A stretch of 38,524 nt of DNA. Origin: a virus. The stretch spans positions 1-38,524 of the IMG/VR virus record IMGVR_UViG_3300037339_000138. One strand, written 5' to 3'. Position numbers and translations under genes: made by a program. Of the stretch, positions 30,671 to 38,208 are shown piece after piece. Below the pieces are notes generated by a model, which ran no database searches, had not been told where the DNA came from, and worked only from the letters and a program-made list of their open reading frames with translations. Each line of letters starts with the position of its first letter. Position 1 is the first letter of the stretch.

Positions 30671-31083
30671 ATTGTAGATACCAAGTTCCTCATCTGAGTC
30701 TGTTGAACTCTAGTGGCTTCAATCCTATCAGCTAGACGACTAAAACCTTTTGTAATAACTGTTGGAACTTCCTCTCCTTCTCTTTGTGTAAAAGAAGAAG
30801 AAATAGTACGAAGCATCTTAGGTACTAAAGCAAAGCAGTCTTCCGATAAGAAGATTGAAGCAGCTGCTAATTCTCCTAAAACACCATCAATAATATTCTC
30901 TAACACAGAGATATTAGGTTCTGAACCTACATTTACTCCGTTATCAGCAAACATAGTATGTAGAGCCAAAACAAAGGCAAAAGAGTCCGCGGCAGCATCT
31001 ATCGCTTCCGCAGATACATCATCTGAGTCAGGGTTCTCAAACTCTTCTAAGTACTTTTCATAGTTATTCATAACATAACTCAT
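30661..31083 (-). CDS. Helical protein, unknown function, ending inside tRNA-Pro
   Basis: This 140-residue acidic, all-helical protein begins MSYVMNNYEKYLEEFENPD, with EAIDAAADSFAFVLALHTMF in the middle. It has no cysteine cluster or membrane segment. Its start overlaps the stop of the ribbon-helix-helix gene, so it may be the regulator's partner (an effector or co-regulator), as in two-gene regulatory modules. The last codons and stop lie within the tRNA-Pro acceptor strand. Function unknown. Confidence 0.65.
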   Translation of the reverse strand: MSYVMNNYEKYLEEFENPDSDDVSAEAIDAAADSFAFVLALHTMFADNGVNVGSEPNISVLENIIDGVLGELAAASIFLSEDCFALVPKMLRTISSSFTQREGEEVPTVITKGFSRLADRIEATRVQQTQMRNLVSTIGA

Positions 31084-31319
31084 TAGTGCATTGCACTAAT
31101 ACTTTCTGTGGTATAAGTTGAGGTTTCCCCATTAGTACTAACTCCAGTCACCAAAGTCACCACTTCCTTCTTCTCCGTTAAATAGCTATCAAGAGCCCTA
31201 GTTACTAACTCCGAAAAGCTAATCTTCTCCCCATTAGAAACACAATAATCCTTCGCTTTAGTAAAAACATCTGGCCTAATAGTAATTGAAGTACGTTCTT
31301 TATTTCCACTAGTTGTCAT
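31083..31319 (-). CDS. Ribbon-helix-helix DNA-binding regulator
   Basis: This 78-residue protein has a clear ribbon-helix-helix core: RTSITIRPDVFTKAKDYC as beta-strand plus helix, and SFSELVTRALDSYL as second helix. Such proteins bind operators as dimers and often repress their own promoter. A strong promoter and a hairpin lie directly upstream (31334-31398), which would suit autoregulation. The tail (VVTLVTGVSTNGETST) is beta-rich. The stop overlaps the start of the 140-residue gene. Targets are unknown. Confidence 0.85.
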   Translation of the reverse strand: MTTSGNKERTSITIRPDVFTKAKDYCVSNGEKISFSELVTRALDSYLTEKKEVVTLVTGVSTNGETSTYTTESISAMH

Positions 31320-31333
31320 ATTTCCTCATAGAT

Positions 31334-31357
31334 AAAGGGGGCTCTATGCCCCTCTTT
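31334..31357. terminator. G/C-rich hairpin in the leader of the RHH gene
   Basis: AAAGGGGGC and GCCCC(T)CTTT form a 9-pair stem with one bulge and a TCTAT loop. On the minus strand it follows the promoter start site and is followed by TTTATC; on the plus strand it is followed by TTG after CTTTTT. It may serve as a bidirectional terminator, a leader attenuator or a 5' stabiliser. Confidence 0.6.
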
Positions 31358-31369
31358 TTGTTATATTAC

Positions 31370-31398
31370 TTTATATAGTCGAAGTATAAATCTGTCAA
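31370..31398 (-). promoter_or_regulatory. Strong sigma70-type promoter for the RHH regulator
   Basis: On the minus strand -35 TTGACA (31398-31393), a 17-base spacer and -10 TATAAA (31375-31370) predict a start near 31363 and a 44-base leader that begins with the hairpin. This is the closest match to consensus in the window. Confidence 0.8.
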
Positions 31399-31407
31399 GT
31401 AACTCTA

Positions 31408-31986
31408 TTACAATTCTTTAAACTCTTCGGCTGGGTCGAATATTCTATGATAGAAAGGGTCAGAAACAGAGTCGGCATACCGTGCTACTATTTCCATAAT
31501 CTCTGTGAGTTTATTGAGAACTGCAACTTCCGTTCTCTTTCCAGGAAAGTACTTCTTTGAAAGAAGAATATCCATAAGAGGGAGAGCTATAGTTGACCCA
31601 TGACCAACCGCAGTATATGGGAAAGGACCAGAAATACCTCCATCGCCACCAATAACATGTAAAATAGGTTTATTATTCTCGTCTCCTGATACATGCAATA
31701 ACTCCGCTTCAATAGGCTCGGTGCCTAGCTCACCCCTAACTTCTGACTGAACTTCACAAACTAACTCACTAAACGTATAAGGGTCTCTGAGGTCGGTCCA
31801 AGGCTCATGCTTAGCTGTCTTAGCTCTAATTCTAGAAAGAGCAAAGTCTGAACCTGACTCTCCTATCATCAAGCACCCCATATTCCACCACTTGCCTTCT
31901 GACATTATCCTCCTAAATCCCATAGCGTCACCAATCGCACTGTCGGTTAAGACTACTATTTTATCATCGGATGTTAGGCAACCCAT
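31408..31986 (-). CDS. Proteasome/HslV-like Ntn-hydrolase
   Basis: The ATG frame gives 192 residues with the fold of proteasome beta/HslV proteins: KIVVLTDSAIGDAMG (strand and Asp), GKWWNMGCLMIGESGSDFAL (Lys and Gly-Ser turn), and later AVGHGSTIALPLMDIL. In this family the nucleophile is a Thr just after the initiator Met. Here the four codons before the ATG read I-T-C-V, and T-C-V-M-G would align with the family's TTIVG start, so a start at ATA (31998) would expose that Thr after Met removal. An AGGAGG Shine-Dalgarno lies 8 bases before the ATA, but 20 from the ATG. With the ATG start the enzyme would lack its Thr. Neighbouring genes are a phosphoesterase upstream and the RHH regulator downstream. 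Confidence 0.7.
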   Translation of the reverse strand: MGCLTSDDKIVVLTDSAIGDAMGFRRIMSEGKWWNMGCLMIGESGSDFALSRIRAKTAKHEPWTDLRDPYTFSELVCEVQSEVRGELGTEPIEAELLHVSGDENNKPILHVIGGDGGISGPFPYTAVGHGSTIALPLMDILLSKKYFPGKRTEVAVLNKLTEIMEIVARYADSVSDPFYHRIFDPAEEFKEL

Positions 31987-31994
31987 TACGCAAG

Positions 31995-32114
31995 TTATTG
32001 GCGCACCCTCCTCTCACGAGCACGCCCGTTGTGGTCAAGGGCTCCCACCCAAATCCAGCATCCAGTAGACTTGCGTACTACTATTTTACTCCAATACTTC
32101 TCTAATAGGGTCAT
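31995..32114 (-). pseudogene. Truncated HNH homing endonuclease N-terminus (39 residues)
   Basis: An ATG at 32114, preceded by GAGGAG at 8 bases, opens a 40-codon frame. The sequence MTLLEKYWSKIVVRKSTGCW, then IWVGALDHNGR, matches the start of free-standing HNH nucleases (STGCWIWTGA...GYGR), which are usually 100-150 residues. The frame stops (TAA) before any HNH motif, so it is a remnant or a very short peptide. Its TAA overlaps an ATA that could start the Ntn-hydrolase (ATAA). The remnant probably came with the rearranged junction between the phosphoesterase and the Ntn-hydrolase. Confidence 0.55.
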
Positions 32115-32125
32115 TGGGGAACTCC

Positions 32126-33412
32126 TCAAAAATGTATTAGGCCGCCATCTTCTATTCCTGGTATATTGATAATACTATCTAAAGAAGTATCTTTATCTGC
32201 TTCTCTAAGTTGTATTATCCTAAAGTCCCCAACTGGGTGGTCAAACACAGACTCAAACATAATCTGAGCTGGCATTGTATTAAAGTAGCCTATGGCATTC
32301 TGTGCAAAATTATCACTTCCTATTAATGAGCCATTTACTATACACACAGTACCGTCTGGTAACATAAACTGGCTGGGCTGATGCCAATGGCCAAATAAGA
32401 CTACACTAGGTCTTTTTGGAAGAACTTCTCCAGCATTCAACTTAAGAAGAGACTCTGTGGTCTTAGATACATTAAAACTCTTTCCTACATTACTAGTAGA
32501 TGGCTCTGTGTCTCCGTGAGTAGCAAAGACCAAATGGTTACCAGGAACAGTATAAGTTCCCATACCTGCCATGGGTACTGTGAAGTTAACGTGCTTAGTA
32601 TCTCTAAACCAACACTTTAAAGCTAAGTAAACAGAATGAGAATGAGAGTTCCAGCGTTGAGCTACTGCACGCTCGCTAGAGCGGTAGCTAGTACGATCAT
32701 GATTACCAGGAAGGCATAAAACATTGATGCTGCCAAAATGCTGAGACAGAAAACCAATAGCTTTAGAAAGGATCGCAGTAGCACCCCAAATCTGCTCTTG
32801 TATCTCTTTAATGTTTGCTTCACTTAAATGTATTATTCCATGGAGTATATCTCCATTAAGTACAATCTGAAGCTCAGTCTCTTCTCTATGTTCTGGCTTC
32901 CATTGTGCTGCCTGTTCAACTAACTTAGCCATTCTTCTGGTTGCAATCTTCCAATTGAACTCAGACAGAAGGACTTCCCTAGGGTCCACGTCTACACCAA
33001 AATGAAGGTCGCTCCAAAGAAGTGTAAGCATACGTTTTTTATACTTAGTCTTCCTAAACTTAACATTACCCTCTGGTATAGTTATTGGGTTCTTTTCAAA
33101 GATCTCTTTAAAACCCTTTAGGATCTTCTCAGAGAGGTAGTCTGCTGTAGCAGCTCTTCGTTCTAAAGAACGAACATAATCATTTCGTAGACTTATTCCT
33201 CTTGATGCGGGGGTATCTTCATAAGGAGCAACACCCCCAACATGGGCAGCGTCGGCCCTAAGCTTGGCATATCCGCCATATTTCTCTAAGTCGTGCTTTG
33301 TAATGTCGGTTTCTGGGAGAAACTGCTTTCTCCTTAGTATCCTAGGGTCTACTCCTAAAGTATTAGAAACTCTTATAATCTCATCAAGAACATAGTCTAG
33401 TGGTCTTGCCAT
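32126..33412 (-). CDS. Calcineurin-like phosphoesterase with N-terminal extension
   Basis: This is a 428-residue protein. Residues 1-135 are helical and charged (a possible DNA-binding or partner region: RRKQFLPETDITKHDLEKYG). The catalytic part shows WSDLHFG, VLNGDILHG, LPGNHDRTS, ATHGDTEPS and LFGHWHQPSQ, the five metallophosphoesterase blocks. It resembles SbcD-type or phage DNA-processing phosphoesterases more than the small MPPED-type enzyme at 25350. A TTGACG promoter at 33434-33462 and a GAGGG Shine-Dalgarno precede it. It may act as a nuclease or nucleotide phosphatase; no SbcC partner is in the window. Confidence 0.85.
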   Translation of the reverse strand: MARPLDYVLDEIIRVSNTLGVDPRILRRKQFLPETDITKHDLEKYGGYAKLRADAAHVGGVAPYEDTPASRGISLRNDYVRSLERRAATADYLSEKILKGFKEIFEKNPITIPEGNVKFRKTKYKKRMLTLLWSDLHFGVDVDPREVLLSEFNWKIATRRMAKLVEQAAQWKPEHREETELQIVLNGDILHGIIHLSEANIKEIQEQIWGATAILSKAIGFLSQHFGSINVLCLPGNHDRTSYRSSERAVAQRWNSHSHSVYLALKCWFRDTKHVNFTVPMAGMGTYTVPGNHLVFATHGDTEPSTSNVGKSFNVSKTTESLLKLNAGEVLPKRPSVVLFGHWHQPSQFMLPDGTVCIVNGSLIGSDNFAQNAIGYFNTMPAQIMFESVFDHPVGDFRIIQLREADKDTSLDSIINIPGIEDGGLIHF

Positions 33413-33433
33413 CTTGTGCCCTCATAACTAACC

Positions 33434-33462
33434 AATGTAGAACATATAGTACTATTCGTCAA
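33434..33462 (-). promoter_or_regulatory. Sigma70-type promoter for the 32126-33412 phosphoesterase
   Basis: On the minus strand -35 TTGACG (33462-33457), a 17-base spacer and -10 TACATT (33439-33434). The -35 box overlaps the stop codon of the patatin gene. It lies in the 46-base gap between the genes. Confidence 0.55.
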
Positions 33463-34310
33463 TAGTTCCAGTTCATACCTTTGGCGTCTTCGTAACCAAT
33501 CTTCCTATTTAAGATTACGTTCTCCTGACTAAAGTTTAAGCCATTACCATTAAGATGAACCTCAGGACACAACAACTTTACGGGTATCTTATCATATTCA
33601 GCAAATAAACTACCCAATATATAGTCTGTGTCGGACACTTCATCTAATAAGATACTAATCATATTAAGAAGAGAAGATATAGTATTCTTATTCTTATACT
33701 TATAAGTTCTATCTAGTGGACTAGTAATTATGACATCAAGCTGTCTAGCTCCCATAGATATAGCTTTTTCCATTGGAATAAAGTTTCTTATACCTCCATC
33801 TGTCCAAAGCTGATTCTCTATGGTAACCGGGGTAAAGAACATAGGGTAGGCGCTAGAAGCACACACAGCCTCCACAATGTCTGTAGAAGCTTCGTCCCAA
33901 TACCTAGCCTCTCCTGTGTCCAAAGACACGGCACCAACAGCTAACTTCTTACCTGAGGTAGCTATCTTGTTTTTATCTAAAGAAGCCTTCACAAGCTGAA
34001 CTAAAGGAGAAGAGTCGTATAAGCTCCTAGCTGACACAGCACTTAGTGCCATGCTAACTTTTTCACCCATTCTATAGTTCTTCTTATAGATACGATCTTT
34101 GTTAACCGTATCCCAGACTTTTCCTAGATCTGTAATGGCCTGCTTTTCTTCACCAGGAAGATACATAGAAACAAAAGAACCATTTAAAGCCCCGACACTG
34201 ATACCAGTAATGATATCATAGTGAGTCTCTTTTTCTCCCAAAAGATATTCTAGTGCGCCAACTTGGTATGCACCAAGAGCCCCACCACCACTAAGGACCA
34301 ACGCCCTCAT
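33459..34310 (-). CDS. Patatin-like phospholipase
   Basis: This is a 283-residue soluble protein with the complete patatin catalytic set: oxyanion loop LVLSGGGALGAYQVGAL (5-20), nucleophile Ser38 in GISVG, and Asp171 in the DGG motif (LWTDGGIRNFIP). Patatins hydrolyse acyl chains of phospholipids with a Ser-Asp dyad. It has no signal peptide, so it would act in the cytoplasm or from the particle, for example on the inner membrane during infection or at lysis. It lies between the small 114-residue protein and a promoter. Phage patatins are uncommon. The family call is strong. Confidence 0.92.
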   Translation of the reverse strand: MRALVLSGGGALGAYQVGALEYLLGEKETHYDIITGISVGALNGSFVSMYLPGEEKQAITDLGKVWDTVNKDRIYKKNYRMGEKVSMALSAVSARSLYDSSPLVQLVKASLDKNKIATSGKKLAVGAVSLDTGEARYWDEASTDIVEAVCASSAYPMFFTPVTIENQLWTDGGIRNFIPMEKAISMGARQLDVIITSPLDRTYKYKNKNTISSLLNMISILLDEVSDTDYILGSLFAEYDKIPVKLLCPEVHLNGNGLNFSQENVILNRKIGYEDAKGMNWNY

Positions 34311-34313
34311 TGT

Positions 34314-34658
34314 TTATGGCTCTCGTTGCCACACAGAGGCAGTATACGCGGATGTTCCATCAGCTGCTTGAATATATACGTACCTAGCTGCTTCTACAAC
34401 CAAGAAAGATAAGCTGGAGTTAGCAGGTATAATAGCTCCACCTGTGGTAGGGACCACGTCTGAAGCACCTCCGGTACCACTGAAGAGCACACGGATAGGA
34501 ACAGCTCCAACTGTAAGAATATGCATTCTATCTAAAGACAAAGGCTTGGTATTAGAAGCCTCTGTTGCCCCTGTATTAGCAAGATACTGAGGGGAAAAAG
34601 TACCAGAGTTAGCAATAGGAGGCATTACGCCCCTATTGGAGTCAAGATAACCAGCCAT
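34314..34658 (-). CDS. Small beta-rich protein, possible decoration or virion protein
   Basis: This is a 114-residue protein with an unstructured start (MAGYLDSNRGVMPPIANS), then beta-strands with Gly/Ala turns (VPIRVLFSGTGGASDVVP, then FLVVEAARYVYIQAADG), a pattern common among phage decoration or adaptor proteins. There are no cysteines or membrane segments. It lies 30 bases after the ribonucleotide reductase gene and 3 bases before the patatin start. A host-derived role cannot be excluded. Not recognised. Confidence 0.55.
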   Translation of the reverse strand: MAGYLDSNRGVMPPIANSGTFSPQYLANTGATEASNTKPLSLDRMHILTVGAVPIRVLFSGTGGASDVVPTTGGAIIPANSSLSFLVVEAARYVYIQAADGTSAYTASVWQREP

Positions 34659-34688
34659 AATATTACCTCAAAAATAGGAAAGTATCCC

Positions 34689-36653
34689 CTAGTTTATCAT
34701 ACAAGCTTCACCATCGCAAAAGCGATCTTCCATATCACGCTTAATATTACCATTATGCGTTATAGGGGTAATCTTGGCTACCATAGAGTCATATTCCTGC
34801 TTTGTAATAGCCTCATATGGTGCCTGAACGTATCCATGGTCTTTCATAGGCAAAAAGGACACACTTTTAAGCCTAGTCTCGTACAGCTCTAATGCATGCT
34901 TAATGTTCTCTGCTTCAGCCCCACTAAAAGTGATAGTGGCACTCACAGCATTGTCTGACCAATAAGACTGCATTTGAGCGGCCAACTCAAGTTGCTCCCA
35001 CATTGAGACATCTTTCTTAGCTCGGTCAAAGAACTCTTCCTTTACTGGAAACTCTACTACAACCGTATTTGGACTATATTTGTCTTCTTCAACCTTATAT
35101 CCAGTATTTCTTAGCTTATCCACTAAAGCACTATTAGACTGGAACCTAATCCTCCGTATATAATACTCAGAGTGAGGGAAGTGTATTCCAGGAGTTACTT
35201 GAGGAAGAAGAGAAACAGAGCCGGAGGGTTTTACAGTGGTAATCTTTATGGACTCCCTAACACACAACCAGTCACTGTAGATCTTATCTAGCTCCTTCAA
35301 AAACAGATAGCCACTGTCACACCAGTTAAAGAACTCTCTACGTCCGTGCTTCTGCATAGCCTGAACTATACCTGACATAGAAGTTCCTATCCTTCTGTTC
35401 CTCAACATAATCTGATTGGTCTTCTCACTATGGGTTGGGATAAGCGTTACTGTCTTGGCATACAAATAAGCGTACTTTAGTGTTTTCTCAAAGTCAGCAT
35501 AGGACTCATGCCTACTAGGAAACGTCTCTACTAAGTTACATAATTCCATACTCTCTAAAGTCATCTCACCACAAGGGTTCAGACCGACAACTCGTCTATC
35601 TTTGTCATCTGCAGGTCTGCCCATTCTGCTAAAGGCTTTAGCGTTCTCTAACCAAAGAAACCCTGGCTCTCCATTCTTAGCAGTCAAATTAGCTACTTTA
35701 CTATAATCCATTCCTACTTTAGCAAAAACAGTATTGTTACTAGCCCACCTAAACTTATACAGCTTATCCTGATTTATTGAAGGGTCCTTTAAAGAAAGAA
35801 ACTCTTCATCATCTGCCTCTCCCAACGCTAGTTCCGCTGACCTTCTAACATTACCAGCTACCACACAACGACCAATAAGATTGAAAATATCAACAATGGC
35901 AGTGCTTGTGATCTTTTCCCCAATAAGAGGAGTAAGAACTTCCTTAACAGAGGTTACGAGATCGTCCAAAGGACCAGGCCCACTAGCAGTACCCCCAAAG
36001 CCACGTATAGGAGAACCGGCGGGTCTAACGTCTGAATAGTCGATGCCTGCTGGTAAGCCCCCACGCCCAGTATAAGAGTCAAGAATCCTATATAAAAGGG
36101 ATACCCATCCCTCTCTACTATCTTTGACCAAAAAGACATCATCATTTTGTTTAGGCTCTTGAATCTTGACAAGTCCAGCTCCTTTAGCATCAAAGCCAAC
36201 ACCAACACCAAGCATAAGCATATCCATTGCCCAACAAAATGGTTCAGCAAAGTCTACGTTAATAGACTCGCTAGACACCATTGCACAATTATTCAAACAT
36301 CCCCCGCCGGTCTTCTCTACATGGTCAGCCCCCATCATCCAGAGACCTCTACCAGGAGGAAGCCATTTAAACTCCCACATTCGTATAAACATCTCTTGAG
36401 CGGACTTTTGCGCTTTGATGTTATCCCAGAACAGTCCTAAACGGTGACAATGCTTCTTTTGGATATTGTAACACCCCTCAACTACCCTCTTACAAGTTTC
36501 CCAAAACTCTTCTGAGGTTTGATCCTCTTTAACTCTAGAATAGGTTCTTGCATACGTAATATACCCAAGAGGACCCCAGTCTGGTTGTTTATTCTCAAAC
36601 TCTTCTAAGAAAGAAGAGGACAACTTAAAAGTACGTGCTTCGCTCATACTCAA
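34689..36653 (-). CDS. nrdJ: Adenosylcobalamin-dependent ribonucleoside-triphosphate reductase (class II)
   Basis: This is a 654-residue monomeric-type class II reductase that makes dNTPs from NTPs using vitamin B12. Visible features are the radical-site motif LNPCGEMTLESMELC with Cys361 and Cys372 (same 11-residue spacing as in the Lactobacillus enzyme), the disulfide Cys123 in NNCAMVS, the allosteric region NVRRSAE, the motif KPSGSVSLLPQVTPGIH, and a C-terminal CDGEAC cysteine pair (Cys646, Cys651) for external reduction. It needs no oxygen and no NrdB partner, only host or environmental B12. It lies after an inverted repeat in its leader. It should drive DNA replication of this phage. Confidence 0.93.
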   Translation of the reverse strand: MSMSEARTFKLSSSFLEEFENKQPDWGPLGYITYARTYSRVKEDQTSEEFWETCKRVVEGCYNIQKKHCHRLGLFWDNIKAQKSAQEMFIRMWEFKWLPPGRGLWMMGADHVEKTGGGCLNNCAMVSSESINVDFAEPFCWAMDMLMLGVGVGFDAKGAGLVKIQEPKQNDDVFLVKDSREGWVSLLYRILDSYTGRGGLPAGIDYSDVRPAGSPIRGFGGTASGPGPLDDLVTSVKEVLTPLIGEKITSTAIVDIFNLIGRCVVAGNVRRSAELALGEADDEEFLSLKDPSINQDKLYKFRWASNNTVFAKVGMDYSKVANLTAKNGEPGFLWLENAKAFSRMGRPADDKDRRVVGLNPCGEMTLESMELCNLVETFPSRHESYADFEKTLKYAYLYAKTVTLIPTHSEKTNQIMLRNRRIGTSMSGIVQAMQKHGRREFFNWCDSGYLFLKELDKIYSDWLCVRESIKITTVKPSGSVSLLPQVTPGIHFPHSEYYIRRIRFQSNSALVDKLRNTGYKVEEDKYSPNTVVVEFPVKEEFFDRAKKDVSMWEQLELAAQMQSYWSDNAVSATITFSGAEAENIKHALELYETRLKSVSFLPMKDHGYVQAPYEAITKQEYDSMVAKITPITHNGNIKRDMEDRFCDGEACMIN

Positions 36654-36663
36654 TCTAATCCTT

Positions 36664-36695
36664 ACAATAAGCTAATAGGTGAAGGTACTTATTGT
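36664..36695. repeat. Inverted repeat in the leader of the reductase gene
   Basis: ACAATAAG (36664-36671) and CTTATTGT (36688-36695) are perfect 8-base arms with a 16-base centre, 11-42 bases ahead of the nrdJ start. It may be an operator or a leader hairpin; it does not match the NrdR box well. No strong -35/-10 pair was found in the gap. Confidence 0.4.
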
Positions 36696-36726
36696 ACACC
36701 AAAAACAGAGTAATACCAGGTCAAAT

Positions 36727-37323
36727 CTAAACACGCCAAGACTCTTCCTCCCTAAAAGAACCTGGAGGCATAAAATGCTCCAAACCCTGAGGGCACCTAA
36801 CCACTATTCCATGTTTGTCATACACAGAAAAGACATGAGGGTCATCCTCAAAGAAGATAAATACGCCAGCTGAACCTATCAGCTCTTTTAGTCTAACAAT
36901 GGCTCTAGACTTGAACTGAGAGGCTGGGAGTCCTTCGTCAACGGTCTCTCTCATCAACAAAAGCTCTGTATCTCTCTTACCAGCTTTAAACTTTAGCCAC
37001 TCCTCTGTTACCTCAAAAGAAGTAAACTTAGACCTACCCGTAATAAAATGAACCTCTGCACTAAGCTCTCTAAGGCGATCCAACACATCTAGAGCTGAAG
37101 GAAAAGGAATATCCCTAGCCATTAAGTCTAAGTCCAAAAAGTAGTCCCAAGACTCTTGAGTAAATATGGAAGAAGTGCTGCCACAAGTGGGGCAAGGAGC
37201 ATAAGACTCAATTGGCATAGGCTCATGCAGGCACATAGAACATCTCTTCTTTAAAAGAGAAGACCTATGAGTGTGGTTAGCAAGAGTCCCATCAATATCC
37301 CACACAGTAACCAGTCTAGACAT
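36727..37323 (-). CDS. HAD-family phosphatase with inserted zinc ribbon
   Basis: This is a 198-residue protein. The HAD motifs are VWDIDGTLAN (nucleophile Asp), HFITGRSKF, a conserved Lys and FFEDDPHVF, as in polynucleotide 3'-phosphatases and nucleotide phosphatases. Residues about 25-55 carry two CxxC pairs (CSMC, CPTC), a zinc ribbon inserted after the first motif. The ATG at 37323 is preferred; a GTG three codons upstream (37332) abuts the stop of the 55-residue gene. It lies before the nrdJ gene. It may trim 3'-phosphates on nucleic acid or dephosphorylate nucleotides; no kinase domain is fused. Confidence 0.8.
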   Translation of the reverse strand: MSRLVTVWDIDGTLANHTHRSSLLKKRCSMCLHEPMPIESYAPCPTCGSTSSIFTQESWDYFLDLDLMARDIPFPSALDVLDRLRELSAEVHFITGRSKFTSFEVTEEWLKFKAGKRDTELLLMRETVDEGLPASQFKSRAIVRLKELIGSAGVFIFFEDDPHVFSVYDKHGIVVRCPQGLEHFMPPGSFREEESWRV

Positions 37324-37332
37324 CTTATACAC

Positions 37333-37500
37333 TTATGCGTAGATCTGAATAGAAAGGGCATCTACAGCTGCTTGTAGTGCTTCAATACCCTTCTTACTCT
37401 TTTCCCGCTCTTCTGACGTTAGTTGCCACGAAGACTGTCTCTCTCTCAAAACAGAGAGCATACTTAATAACATGCCTAGATTCTCTGTATGCTTTTCCAT
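37333..37500 (-). CDS. 55-residue helical protein, unknown function
   Basis: An ATG at 37500 opens a 56-codon frame ending TAA at 37335-37333, filling the gap between the membrane/coiled-coil gene and the HAD gene. The peptide is a likely coiled coil (LLSMLSVLRERQSSWQ, then EEREKSKKGIEALQAAV). Its stop abuts the alternative GTG start of the HAD gene, consistent with coupled translation. Small phage coiled coils often act as adaptors or inhibitors. Function unknown. Confidence 0.6.
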   Translation of the reverse strand: MEKHTENLGMLLSMLSVLRERQSSWQLTSEEREKSKKGIEALQAAVDALSIQIYA

Positions 37501-37541
37501 ATCTCAAAGTTTAGCACAGTTGCTATAAAATGTTAACTATC

Positions 37542-37814
37542 TCAGTTTAGCCCATTGTCCTCTATCTCTATGATACCTTCAGACTCTATGAGGGCTTTCC
37601 TATACATCTTAATAGATTCTTTCTGAGCCTGGTCAAGAAGTATATTACACTTCTTTTGAGTTTCCTCGATGTGGTGGGACATATTTGCATATAACATTTT
37701 CATCTGTTGATCCATATAAACAGAAACAGAAGACTTTATAATCCACTTACTGTGAAGACCCAAAGAATACCCAAGCATTAAAGTAAACAGAATAAATATT
37801 AAGTTACTAGTCAT
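37542..37814 (-). CDS. N-terminal membrane anchor plus coiled coil, unknown function
   Basis: This is a 90-residue protein. Residues 1-20 (MTSNLIFILFTLMLGYSLGL) form a single membrane segment, and residues 35-80 are a coiled coil with many Gln, Lys and Glu. The layout resembles an inner-membrane spanin or a membrane adaptor, but there is no partner outer-membrane lipoprotein directly beside it. Its start overlaps the stop of the next gene (TAATG). Role not established. Confidence 0.6.
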   Translation of the reverse strand: MTSNLIFILFTLMLGYSLGLHSKWIIKSSVSVYMDQQMKMLYANMSHHIEETQKKCNILLDQAQKESIKMYRKALIESEGIIEIEDNGLN

Positions 37815-37996
37815 TATTTCCCGCCCTTAGGTGGCCATGGTCTCTTTAGCATCTTAGCCAAAGACACTACGTCTTCTTCCTCAACAGGAAGAGAGGAATC
37901 AATATTCATCTTCCTAAGAATCATTTTAATATAGTTCTTATTAAAACTAAAAAGTTCAGAGAGGTTTTCTAACGAATAGGTTTTTGGTTCGGACAT
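37814..37996 (-). CDS. Small HTH-like protein
   Basis: The likely start is ATG 37996 (60 residues; GAGG just before it), not 38113, because the N-terminal 39 residues of the longer frame lie over the upstream membrane gene. The sequence YSLENLSELFSFNKNYIKMI has the pattern of a helix-turn-helix reading head, followed by EEEDVVSLAKMLKRPWPPK. Such small phage HTH proteins regulate transcription or copy DNA-binding steps. It overlaps the 83-residue gene by 41 bases. Confident as a coding region, moderate as HTH. Confidence 0.6.
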   Translation of the reverse strand: MSEPKTYSLENLSELFSFNKNYIKMILRKMNIDSSLPVEEEDVVSLAKMLKRPWPPKGGK

Positions 37997-38207
37997 ATCC
38001 TCGCATTCCCTGTAACGCCCCAAAAGATGACAAAGAAACAAACAACCAGTAAGAAGTCCTACCATCAGCCACAGCAACCCATGCTTCGGATATTGCGAAT
38101 AGCAAATAAACAACTATCATTAGTCCATAATGAATGTTGCCTTTCCCTTGCTCATTTAAGTTTACTATTTGTAGTATAAACCCAGCTAGGACTATTAGGT
38201 CAAACAT
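37956..38207 (-). CDS. Small multi-pass membrane protein
   Basis: This is an 83-residue protein with membrane segments near residues 2-17, 27-48 and 54-72, short polar loops and a basic tail (YVRTKNLFVRKPL). The size and topology suit a small holin-like or superinfection-exclusion protein. It starts one base after the stop of the 68-residue gene and overlaps the HTH gene at its end. No lysis genes flank it. Confidence 0.55.
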   Translation of the reverse strand: MFDLIVLAGFILQIVNLNEQGKGNIHYGLMIVVYLLFAISEAWVAVADGRTSYWLFVSLSSFGALQGMRGYVRTKNLFVRKPL

Positions 38208-38208
38208 C

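Noticed and set aside
37997-38113. Longer start of the HTH-like gene at 38113
   Set aside because: It overlaps the membrane gene in another frame for 117 more bases and adds a hydrophobic segment that does not fit the HTH domain; ATG 37996 has GAGG just before it.
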